Origin: Gloeomargarita lithophora Alchichica-D10
GTDB lineage: Bacteria; Cyanobacteriota; Cyanobacteriia; Gloeomargaritales; Gloeomargaritaceae
Direction of reading: 5' to 3'
Length of the DNA: 64,000 bases
NCBI RefSeq assembly: GCF_001870225.1
Contig: NZ_CP017675.1
Span: forward strand, 1,251,796-1,315,795
Shown: positions 46,838 to 54,717 of the stretch, one piece after another
Numbering within the stretch: position 1 is the first letter of the stretch
Layout of the letters: every line of letters begins with the position of its first letter
The notes under the pieces: generated by a model
The model's input: the letters and a program-made list of their open reading frames with translations, nothing else
The model's database searches: none
What the model was told of the DNA's origin: nothing
Program-made: the position numbers and the translations under genes

Positions 46838-48255
46838 GTACAGCAAAAATTTTCTACTTTACATTGCAAGATGAACAGACCAAAGAAGAAAAACTTACTT
46901 GGTTTGCACGCACTCGCTTTGAGGAGATTCCCTTTCAACACATCACGCCAGATAAAAAGGCAAATTGGATCAATCTAACGGATAATGATTTTGATAGTTT
47001 GTTGCCTTTGATTGATAAGGACGTAAAAGCAGGAAAATCTCAGGAGGCAGTGTTTCAGCTTTTTTCAGCAGGCATTAAAACTCAACGAGATGAATGGGTT
47101 TATGATTTTTCTAAAGAAGTTTTAATGGAGCGAATGAAGTATTTTGTGGAAGTGTATCAAGAACGGTTAGAGAAAGGGATAAATCGAGACTTAAATACTG
47201 ATATAAAGTGGGACAGAGAGCTTGAGAAATATCTAATTCGCAAAGTGAAAAAAGATTTTGAAGAAAATAAAATTGTCAGAAGTTTGTACAGACCTTTTGT
47301 GAAAATGTTTTTCTATTTTGATAGGCATTTTAACGGTATGCCTTATCAGTGGTATAGCATTCACCCTGATTGTTCTGAGTCCCAGATACCTCAAAATTTA
47401 GTGATTGGTTTTGTTTCAGGATCAAGGTTGAATTTTTCTGCTATCGCTACGGAAACAATTGCCAACTTGAGCGTTTATTCTCTAGACCCGATACAATGTC
47501 TCCCCCTCTATCGTTACGACAAAAATGGCAACCGCATTGACAACATTACCGATTGGGCGTTGGAGCAGTTTTGCAATTACTACCGATCCCCCTCAATCCC
47601 CCTTGAAAAGGGGGAAGAAGAATCAGAACTCGCCTTGAAAAAAGGAGAAGAAGAATCAAAACTCGCCTTTCTCAAGCGGGAACATGAATCCGAACCCCCC
47701 TTTCTTAAGGGGGGCAGGGGGGATCAAATTACCAAACTCGACATTTTTTACTACACTTATGCCGTTCTCCACCATCCTGCTTATCGCAGTAAGTATAAAA
47801 TCAATCTCAAACGGGAATTTCCTCGCCTACCTTTTTATCCTAATTTTTATCAATGGGTCGTTTGGGGTAAAACTTTGATGGACTTGCACTTGAACTTTGA
47901 AACTATTGAACCCTACGGTTTGGAACGGTTTGATATGGCTAGTAAAACTAATCCCAAAACGAAACTTAAGGCAGATAAAACTGCGGGTGTCATTACCCTA
48001 GATGAAAATACGCAACTCCAGGGGGTTCCTGCCCTGGCGTGGGAATACAAACTCGGCAATCGCTCTGCTTTAGAATGGATTCTCGATCAATATAAGGAGA
48101 AAACACCCAAAGACCCAACGATTGCCAAACTTTTTAATACTTATAAATTTGCTGATTATAAAGAATACGTTATTGATCTATTGCAACGGGTTTGCACCGT
48201 GAGTACGCAGACAATGGCGATTATTCAACAAATGCCCCCTACTGCACACCTCTAA
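46834..48255 (+). CDS. Type IIG restriction-modification enzyme, specificity half
   Basis: 473 aa from ATG 46834 (MSTAKIFYFTLQDEQTKEEK), matching the region after the methylase in fused type IIG enzymes and containing the target-recognition part (VRSLYRPFVKMFFYFDRHFN, KLDIFYYTYAVLHHPAYR). Residues about 252-297 are an in-frame insertion made of short repeats (EKGEEESELALKKGEEES..., PPFLKGGRGD). The last codons (HL and TAA) fall in a MITE family 3 end, so the natural C-terminus may be lost. With the first half the total is about 1050 aa, the usual size of a fused enzyme. Confidence 0.8.
   Translation: MSTAKIFYFTLQDEQTKEEKLTWFARTRFEEIPFQHITPDKKANWINLTDNDFDSLLPLIDKDVKAGKSQEAVFQLFSAGIKTQRDEWVYDFSKEVLMERMKYFVEVYQERLEKGINRDLNTDIKWDRELEKYLIRKVKKDFEENKIVRSLYRPFVKMFFYFDRHFNGMPYQWYSIHPDCSESQIPQNLVIGFVSGSRLNFSAIATETIANLSVYSLDPIQCLPLYRYDKNGNRIDNITDWALEQFCNYYRSPSIPLEKGEEESELALKKGEEESKLAFLKREHESEPPFLKGGRGDQITKLDIFYYTYAVLHHPAYRSKYKINLKREFPRLPFYPNFYQWVVWGKTLMDLHLNFETIEPYGLERFDMASKTNPKTKLKADKTAGVITLDENTQLQGVPALAWEYKLGNRSALEWILDQYKEKTPKDPTIAKLFNTYKFADYKEYVIDLLQRVCTVSTQTMAIIQQMPPTAHL
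47587..47724 (+). repeat. In-frame palindromic repeat cluster within a coding region
   Basis: Several CCCCCTTnAnAAGGGGG-like units (e.g. CCCCCTTGAAAAGGGGG and CCCCCCTTTCTTAAGGGGGG) with spacers, common in cyanobacterial intergenic DNA, here translated without a stop. Confidence 0.75.
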
Positions 48256-48315
48256 AAATAGGTCGCCGGGGCACCACCCCCGTCCCTGGTTCTCGGTAAT
48301 ACCTATATTCTATAA
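48245..48315. repeat. MITE family 3 copy after the R-M operon
   Basis: ACACCTCTAAAAATAGGTCG, CCGGGGCACCACCCCCGTCC, TGGTTCTCGGTAATACC. Its start supplies the stop codon of the specificity gene. Confidence 0.7.
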
Positions 48316-48352
48316 TCAGGTTCTAACCCCCCTAATTTTTGGGAGCGAAACC

Positions 48353-48982
48353 GTGCGCCTGGGAATTATTGACTACGACATGGGTAATTTACATTCGGTG
48401 GCAAAAGCGGTCGCCCATCTGGGGGTACAAGGGCAAATTATTCAGGAAATTTCCCCAGAATATGATGCCTTGATTCTCCCTGGCGTAGGGGCGTTTGACC
48501 CGGCCATGCGTCAACTGCAAGAACGTAATTTAGTGCGGCCAATTCGCCGGTGGATTGGGGAAAATAAACCATTTTTGGGTATATGCTTGGGGTTGCAATT
48601 GCTCTTTACCAATAGTGAAGAAGGGTGCGAACCGGGCTTGGGCATTATCCCCGGCACCGTGCAGGAAATCCATCCTACGCCGGGGCATCCCATTCCCCAC
48701 ATGGGCTGGAATCAACTCCAGTTCACCCAGCCGGAATGTCCCTTGTGGCGCAATTTACCCCCGTCAGCCTGGGTTTATTTCGTGCATTCCTATCACGGGG
48801 TACCGGCGGAACCTCATGCCATTGCCGCCACCGGAGATTACGGGGGACAAACCGTGACGGCGGCCATCGCCCAAGGCAACTGTCTGGCCACCCAATTTCA
48901 CCCGGAAAAATCCGGGACGGTGGGGTTGACCATCCTCAAAAACTGGCTGGCGACCTGTGCATCAAGTCTCGCTCTGGCCTGA
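48353..48982 (+). CDS. hisH: Imidazole glycerol phosphate synthase subunit HisH
   Basis: Glutamine amidotransferase of the histidine pathway. The nucleophile Cys is in GICLGLQLLF and the His/Glu pair in ATQFHPEKSG; LPGVGAF is conserved. Start GTG 48353. 209 aa. Its last 21 bases overlap the convergent malQ gene. Confidence 0.95.
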   Translation: MRLGIIDYDMGNLHSVAKAVAHLGVQGQIIQEISPEYDALILPGVGAFDPAMRQLQERNLVRPIRRWIGENKPFLGICLGLQLLFTNSEEGCEPGLGIIPGTVQEIHPTPGHPIPHMGWNQLQFTQPECPLWRNLPPSAWVYFVHSYHGVPAEPHAIAATGDYGGQTVTAAIAQGNCLATQFHPEKSGTVGLTILKNWLATCASSLALA

Positions 48983-50509
48983 ATCCCTGGCCTCGTTGGT
49001 TAAGGCGGGTTGCGGCCACGGTTGATGCGCCCGGCCATAGGTGCGGGTGAGGGTCGCAAGTTTGGCGGCCAAATCGGAGCTTAACCCATCGGTCGTGTAC
49101 CGCCATTCCCAGTTGCCAGCGGCAGACCCAGGCGCATTCATCCGCCCCTCTGCCCCCAAACCCAGCACATCCTGGAGCGGTACAATGCACCACTGCGCCA
49201 CCGAAGCCATCCCCAAACGCAGGAGGTCCCAGTGGATGCCCTGGGCACTCAGATACCCCAGATAACGGATGACCCGTTGTTGAGCGGCGGTGTCCAGGGT
49301 TTCGTACCAGGCGACCGTGGTGGCATTGTCGTGGGTGCCGGTATAGACCACACAATTGGGGCGGAAATTAAAGGGGAGGTAGGGGTTGTCCGGGTTATCA
49401 TCAAACCCAAATTGCAGTACCTTGGTGCCGGGTAACCCAAAGCCATCCCGGAGGGCTTCCACCGCTGGCGTAATCACCCCCAAGTCCTCCACCAGGATCG
49501 GCAATTCCCCCAATTCCCGTTGCAACGTCTGAAACAAAGCCTCCCCCGGCGCAGGCACCCACACGCCGTTGATCGCGGTTTCCTCCCCCTGGGGCACCTG
49601 CCAAAAGGACTCAAACCCCCGAAAGTGGTCAATGCGAATCATATCCACCAGTTGCAGTAAATGCCGCAGTCGTCCCACCCACCAGGCAAAGTTGGTTTGG
49701 GCTAACCGTTCCCAGTCATAAACCGGGTTGCCCCAGAGTTGGCCGGTGGCACTGAAATAATCCGGCGGCACCCCGGCCATGAGCGCCACTGCACCCGTTT
49801 TTTGATCAATGGCAAACAGGTCAGGGTTCGCCCACACATCTGCGCTATCGTGGGCAACATAGATGGGCAAATCCCCCACAATGCGAACCTGTTGCGCCTG
49901 GGCGTACCGATGCAATGCCTGCCATTGTTGCCAGAAAATATACTGCAAAAAGCTATGAAATTCCTGATCCGGGTGTACCCGTTGCCGCCACTGGGCTAGG
50001 GTATCCGGCTCCCGCCACGCCAAACCCGGTTCCCAGGCGTACCAGGGCTGTCCCGCATGGGCATCCTTCAAGGCCATGAACAAACTAAAATCCGGCAACC
50101 AATGGGCTTGTTGGGCTTGAAATTCCCGCAATAAGGCCAGACCAGTGCTATCCGTTTGAAAATGTGCCCAGGCCAAGCGCAGTTGGGGCAATTTATACTG
50201 GTAAACCCCATCGTAATCCACCCGTTGACGGGGTAGGTCAGGTGCGACTAAATCCGGCGGTAACATTCCCTGTTTTTGCAAAAGTTCCAGGCTGATCACC
50301 AGGGGATTTCCCGCCATCGCCGAGTAGGACAGGTAGGGAGAATTGCCGTAGCCCGTTGGCCCCAGGGGTAAAATCTGCCAGAGCCGTTGCTCCGCCTGGG
50401 CTAAAAAATCCACCCATTGGGTACACCCATTGCCCAAATCCCCAATTCCCCAAGCCCCCGGCAGACAGGTGGGGTGCAGTAAAATACCACTACAACGAGG
50501 CCAGGACAT
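48962..50509 (-). CDS. malQ: 4-alpha-glucanotransferase
   Basis: GH77 amylomaltase of glycogen/malto-oligosaccharide metabolism. The nucleophile block is RIDHFRGFESFW, the acid/base glutamate is in ILVEDLGVITP, and GTHDNATT holds the third acidic residue. Start ATG 50509 (MSWPRCSGILLHPT); TTG 50518 is the longer option. 515 aa. Confidence 0.93.
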   Translation of the reverse strand: MSWPRCSGILLHPTCLPGAWGIGDLGNGCTQWVDFLAQAEQRLWQILPLGPTGYGNSPYLSYSAMAGNPLVISLELLQKQGMLPPDLVAPDLPRQRVDYDGVYQYKLPQLRLAWAHFQTDSTGLALLREFQAQQAHWLPDFSLFMALKDAHAGQPWYAWEPGLAWREPDTLAQWRQRVHPDQEFHSFLQYIFWQQWQALHRYAQAQQVRIVGDLPIYVAHDSADVWANPDLFAIDQKTGAVALMAGVPPDYFSATGQLWGNPVYDWERLAQTNFAWWVGRLRHLLQLVDMIRIDHFRGFESFWQVPQGEETAINGVWVPAPGEALFQTLQRELGELPILVEDLGVITPAVEALRDGFGLPGTKVLQFGFDDNPDNPYLPFNFRPNCVVYTGTHDNATTVAWYETLDTAAQQRVIRYLGYLSAQGIHWDLLRLGMASVAQWCIVPLQDVLGLGAEGRMNAPGSAAGNWEWRYTTDGLSSDLAAKLATLTRTYGRAHQPWPQPALTNEARDSGQSET

Positions 50510-50609
50510 GGGTGACAAACTGTAACGAACATTCCGATTTTAACCCGCCCGCCGCCGATTTCCTGGCACAATAGACATATTCCTATCCATCTTTTGTGTA
50601 TCCAATCCC

Positions 50610-50948
50610 ATGACCACCACCCTGACAACAACTGCCTTAGAAACCGTGCGTAAATTCGCCGAAACCTATGCCCAGCGGACGGATACTTATTTCTGTGTGG
50701 ATTTGGGGGTGACAGCGACGGTGATCCAGGGGTTAGCCAAGCACAAAGAAGAGGTGGGTGCCCCCCTGTGTCCTTGCCGCCATTACGAGGATAAGGAAGC
50801 GGAGGTCAAGCAGGGCTTTTGGAATTGCCCCTGTGTACCGATGCGGGAACGCAAGGAATGCCACTGTCTGCTTTTTCTCACCCCGGAGCATGACTTCGCC
50901 GGAGCAGAGCAGGCCATTGACCCGGAGTTTTTAGCCAACTATACTTAA
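50610..50948 (+). CDS. ftrC: Ferredoxin-thioredoxin reductase, catalytic subunit
   Basis: Light-linked redox enzyme passing electrons from ferredoxin to thioredoxin. The cysteine motifs CPCRHY, NCPCVPMRERKECHC bind the [4Fe-4S] cluster and form the redox disulfide. 112 aa, normal. Divergent from malQ. Confidence 0.96.
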   Translation: MTTTLTTTALETVRKFAETYAQRTDTYFCVDLGVTATVIQGLAKHKEEVGAPLCPCRHYEDKEAEVKQGFWNCPCVPMRERKECHCLLFLTPEHDFAGAEQAIDPEFLANYT

Positions 50949-51020
50949 CTGCTGGTGTCCAAATCTACACTTAGATACTGGTTTCCAATTTGTAATTGAC
51001 TTTAATTGAGGCAATTCGGT

Positions 51021-51560
51021 ATGGCTAACCTCAAATCCGGTCTAGTGGCGTTGGTTGTTGCAATGATGACCAACTTAGCACCCGTGAAACCGGTGGTGTC
51101 CCAAACCAATTGGGTGCCCTACAGCCCCCCAACGGGTTGGTTTCAGGTGGAAATGCCCGCCTCACCCACCACTTCCCAAATCCAGGATGCTTCCCCCGTC
51201 GGCACGATAACTACCCATATTTTTTCTGCGAAGGAGGGGGGAGCCACCTTTTCCGTGAGTTATTCGGACTTACCCGCCTTGGCGATTCAATTTGTGGGTG
51301 CCGATGGGCTGATGGGTCAGGCCAAATCCTCCATGCTCCGGGATCAAAACGCCCGGGAACTCTCTTTTGACCCGGCAACGATGAATGGTTTATCGGGAAA
51401 ACGCTTGGTCTATGAAACCACGACCAATGGCACCAAACGCACCGGGGAAGCCTTTTTTACCTTGAATAATACCCGTTTGTATGTTTTGGATGCCTTGGTG
51501 CCGGTGGGTTCGGAAGCCCTTGCCCAGAAATTTTTCCAGAGTTTTACGCTGAAGAATTAG
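51021..51560 (+). CDS. Exported hypothetical protein
   Basis: 179 aa from ATG 51021, with a signal peptide (LVALVVAMMTNLAPVKPVVS). The mature domain (YSPPTGWFQVEMPASPTTS ... SGKRLVYETTTNGTKRTGEA) resembles small periplasmic proteins annotated only as hypothetical. ATG 51006 would add five residues. Confidence 0.75.
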   Translation: MANLKSGLVALVVAMMTNLAPVKPVVSQTNWVPYSPPTGWFQVEMPASPTTSQIQDASPVGTITTHIFSAKEGGATFSVSYSDLPALAIQFVGADGLMGQAKSSMLRDQNARELSFDPATMNGLSGKRLVYETTTNGTKRTGEAFFTLNNTRLYVLDALVPVGSEALAQKFFQSFTLKN

Positions 51561-51588
51561 GTGGGTTGTAGGACATCACTTGGGATTG

Positions 51589-51645
51589 CTATAGAGGTGT
51601 CCAATAAGGAAAAACGATGACGAGGTGTTTGCCCTGCGACCCCGA
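51589..51645. repeat. Truncated MITE family 3 copy
   Basis: TATAGAGGTGTCCAATAAGG and TTGCCCTGCGACCCC only; the rest of the core is lost. Confidence 0.5.
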
Positions 51646-51680
51646 TGCTATCCATTATTGCTTGATTAGCGATAACACCC

Positions 51681-53597
51681 TCACGTTGCCAGCACCCCCC
51701 GGGGATGCACGGAATACAAAGGCCGCCGCTGGATGCCCTCCTGGTTAATAATTTCATTGGCTGCCAAAAAACCACTGCTTACCGCCCGCTCCATCAAGGC
51801 GCAGGGAAAAGGCATTTTCACCCAATCCCCGGCCAGGAATAAATTCGCCACCGCCGTCGCACTGGTGGGGCGCTGGTCGTAACTGTGGGGGGGAAAGCCG
51901 GAAAAATTCTTCTGGTTGACCAATTCCCGGTGCAGGATGGTCGCCCCTTTCAAAGTCGGTACTACCTCGTACAATTCCTGCTCAAAGGTAGTCAGCAAAG
52001 CCTCCTGGTTGGGAAATTCTTTCTCTTTATAACAATAGGCGTGCAACTCCACCACACTGCCCCCGGTGGCCTCAGCCCAGGCAATATAATCATCCTGAAT
52101 CCGGTGATACAAAGTAATACTATCCGTCAGGCGATAACCGGACAAAGAAGTAAAGTCACTGTACTGCCATGAAAAATCCCGGTCAAACCAGAACCGCGCC
52201 ACCGCAAACGGGTCAGCCACGCTTAAGCCTTCAATTTGCCCGACCACTTCTGGATGGGTTTCCCCCTGGCTCAAACGGATAATTTGTTGCGCTCCCGGTA
52301 CATCCGTTGCCAGCACATAGTAATCCGACTCGATCCGCTCTAAACCCTCGTTTGTAGCCTGTTGCGCCACCAACTGTAGCCGCTCTGGAGACTGGGCGAT
52401 GATGGTAAATTTACTCAAATTGCGGGTGGCCGGGCCTTTGACCACTTCCCCTTGCGCCGTAAATTCCGCCCCGTGACAGGGACAGCGGTAGCTGCCATTA
52501 CTTTGTACTTGCACCGTACAGCCTTGGTGGGGGCAGGTGAGACAGAGGGCTTCTTTGTCTTTGGTTTGATAGACCGCATCCCCCGCCCCGTAAAATCCAC
52601 TAGGCAATACGGGATTGGTTTCCACCCAAAAGGGAGCCGCACTCACCTGACCGGCGGCTTGCACTGCCAACCCGGCGATTTTGCCCCCCTGCCAGTGCAA
52701 ACCCGTGACCGTGACCCCGGTGCGGACGGTTCCCCCATTGGCACGGATGCTGGCGGCAATCGGTTCCACCAGGGAGCGGCGCATATCCTGGCGGGTGCCC
52801 CGGAAGGCCAGACCCTCCGGATTGCCAAAGAAATAAAAGTGGAAAAACTGCATCAATTCCCCGGCGCTGAGAGTATCCGGGGCATTCAAACTGGACTTGG
52901 CAAAGGGTAAAAAGTAGAGATCAAATAAACCCTGGGGAAAATCATTGCCCACCCATTCCAGCACCGACAGATGGTCTAAACGTTGATAGCTCTGCACCGG
53001 GTCAAAGCCGGTAATTTCCCGAAATACCCCCCAATGGGCGGGACGGGTGAGATTCAAGCCCCACCGCCAGCGATTGTCGGAAGCTACAGCCAAATCCACG
53101 ATATTCCAGGGAAAAGCGGAATGGCTGGGGCGAAATACCTCCACCGCATAGCCATTTTTGTAGGCCACCGCGTAGGAATTCAACGCCACAAAATTGGCAT
53201 CACAATCCAGTTCATTCACCAGATAATTCAGGTTGTAATACTGGGGAAAAAACCCATGAAACCCATGTTCCATTTGCAGGGGTGCCCCATTTACCTCAAT
53301 CGGCCACCCGGCGATTTTGCCCCCCAACTGCGGTGCCCGTTCTAATAATGTGACCTGAAACCCCCGTTGGCTGAGTTCGTAGGCACAGGCCAAACCCGCC
53401 AGCCCCCCACCGATCACCGTCACCCGGCTGGGTTTTTCCAAACGCCAGGGCAACGCAATCGTATCCGGTTGCCACACCGCCGGTTGGGGCTTGACAAAGC
53501 GGGAATAGCCGACAGCGGCTCCCACCCCCCCCACCCCAAACAACTTCAGCAGGTGGCGGCGAGAAAAATGGCCGTTAGGTTCAGAATGTTGATTCAT
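51681..53597 (-). CDS. Tat-exported carotenoid-desaturase-like FAD enzyme with Rieske centre
   Basis: 638 aa. The N-terminus has a twin-arginine signal (SRRHLLKLFGVGGVG). An FAD fold follows: VTVIGGGLAGLACAYELSQR, LGGKIAGWPI, and EHGFHGFFPQYYNL, closest in style to CrtQ/phytoene desaturases. A Rieske insert (CPHQGCTVQ ... YRCPCHGAEF) gives the Cys-His and Cys-His ligands of a [2Fe-2S] centre. The C-terminus LFLAGDWVKMPFPCALMERA is the FAD-binding end. The substrate cannot be fixed. Confidence 0.85.
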   Translation of the reverse strand: MNQHSEPNGHFSRRHLLKLFGVGGVGAAVGYSRFVKPQPAVWQPDTIALPWRLEKPSRVTVIGGGLAGLACAYELSQRGFQVTLLERAPQLGGKIAGWPIEVNGAPLQMEHGFHGFFPQYYNLNYLVNELDCDANFVALNSYAVAYKNGYAVEVFRPSHSAFPWNIVDLAVASDNRWRWGLNLTRPAHWGVFREITGFDPVQSYQRLDHLSVLEWVGNDFPQGLFDLYFLPFAKSSLNAPDTLSAGELMQFFHFYFFGNPEGLAFRGTRQDMRRSLVEPIAASIRANGGTVRTGVTVTGLHWQGGKIAGLAVQAAGQVSAAPFWVETNPVLPSGFYGAGDAVYQTKDKEALCLTCPHQGCTVQVQSNGSYRCPCHGAEFTAQGEVVKGPATRNLSKFTIIAQSPERLQLVAQQATNEGLERIESDYYVLATDVPGAQQIIRLSQGETHPEVVGQIEGLSVADPFAVARFWFDRDFSWQYSDFTSLSGYRLTDSITLYHRIQDDYIAWAEATGGSVVELHAYCYKEKEFPNQEALLTTFEQELYEVVPTLKGATILHRELVNQKNFSGFPPHSYDQRPTSATAVANLFLAGDWVKMPFPCALMERAVSSGFLAANEIINQEGIQRRPLYSVHPRGVLAT

Positions 53598-53755
53598 GGT
53601 CAGGAACGAACGAACTCCTCACACAGACCGAATTAGTACCATAAACTAGGATTGTACTGTGCCCACGATGCTGACTGCCTTTGTTATCTAGCCATAAAAT
53701 GTGAAGAAATGTCAAGGAATCGGTTGATTTTCTCAGCAATGGGGGCAAAACCGGC

Positions 53756-54532
53756 ATGAGACGGGTGGGGCGGGAAACCTGGGCGGTGGCGCGGAGAGTC
53801 TTAACAGAATTGATCCGCCGTCAACGGAGTTTGGCGTTTTGGGGTTTTTTCCCGGTGTCAATCCTTTTGTTAATCGGCATGATCTTGACCGGGCGCACGG
53901 ATTTGACCATCCCGGAAGCCTTTGAGCAGGCCGCTGTTTCGGCGTTGGTGGGTTCGGGATTTTTCTTTAGTGGCGTGGGGGGCACGGTTTCTACCATCGT
54001 GGCGGAGCGGGAGCAGGGCACATTAAAACGCTTATTTCTCTCACCGGTGAGCGGGTTGTCCTATTTTTTGGGCATTTTCTTGGCCTATATTTTGGTGGCA
54101 ACGGCGCAGGTGATTTTGGTGACCGCGGTGGCGGCCTACCTGGGGGCGAGATTTCATGGCCATATCTTGCTGGGATTGCTGTTGTTTGGCCTCACCGTGG
54201 GCGGCTATGTGGGGGCGGGGTTTATTTTGGGTACGCAGTTGGCGCGCCGCACGGATGATGTGAATGCTTTGGTGGCCGCCGTGGGGCTACCGTTTGTAAT
54301 TATTGGCGGGACGTTTTTGCCCACCAGCCTATTCCCAGAAAATCTGTTGGCGGTGGCGAAATATACGCCCATTTACCACATGAATGAGGGACTATTGGGG
54401 GTAGCGATTCAGGATTATTCGTGGCAAGAAGTCGGTGAGAATTTGGGTTATTTGGCCGTATTTACCGGGGTAATGGTAGTGGGGGGGTGGTTGTCCTACC
54501 TGTACATGGTGCAAAGAGAACGGCAACTTTAA
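53756..54532 (+). CDS. ABC-2 type transporter permease
   Basis: Six hydrophobic helices over 258 aa. The ABC-2 pattern is AEREQGTLKRLFLSPVSGL, followed by GGTFLPTSLFPENLLAVAKY TPIYHMNEG. No ATPase gene is adjacent. Export substrate unknown. Confidence 0.9.
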   Translation: MRRVGRETWAVARRVLTELIRRQRSLAFWGFFPVSILLLIGMILTGRTDLTIPEAFEQAAVSALVGSGFFFSGVGGTVSTIVAEREQGTLKRLFLSPVSGLSYFLGIFLAYILVATAQVILVTAVAAYLGARFHGHILLGLLLFGLTVGGYVGAGFILGTQLARRTDDVNALVAAVGLPFVIIGGTFLPTSLFPENLLAVAKYTPIYHMNEGLLGVAIQDYSWQEVGENLGYLAVFTGVMVVGGWLSYLYMVQRERQL

Positions 54533-54540
54533 TTGGCAAT

Positions 54541-54684
54541 TTAAGACTCAATCGCCCCAAAACAAGCCGCCGCCAACAGTAGAAATGGGGTGCCAGGAAT
54601 CAGGGGTAAAATTACTGCGATGACCCCCACCACGGTTAAGATAGCCCCCAAAACGGATAGCACGGTATTTTTAACCGCTTTCAT
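54541..54684 (-). CDS. Small DUF454-like membrane protein, 47 aa
   Basis: Minus strand from ATG 54684: MKAVKNTVLSVLGAILTVVG, VIAVILPLIPGTPFLLLAAA, CFGAIES. The LPLIPGTPFLLLAA motif is the start of the YbaN/DUF454 family, whose members are usually more than twice as long. Either a natural minimal form or a truncation. It starts 33 bases after the HlyD-type gene ends and may be co-transcribed. Confidence 0.55.
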   Translation of the reverse strand: MKAVKNTVLSVLGAILTVVGVIAVILPLIPGTPFLLLAAACFGAIES

Positions 54685-54717
54685 ATTGGTAATCCGGGAA
54701 ACGTCATTCACATTATA

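Noticed and set aside
47587-47724. CRISPR-like array in the R-M specificity gene
   Set aside because: Units are unequal palindromes of a known dispersed type, with no regular spacers; no cas genes are seen.
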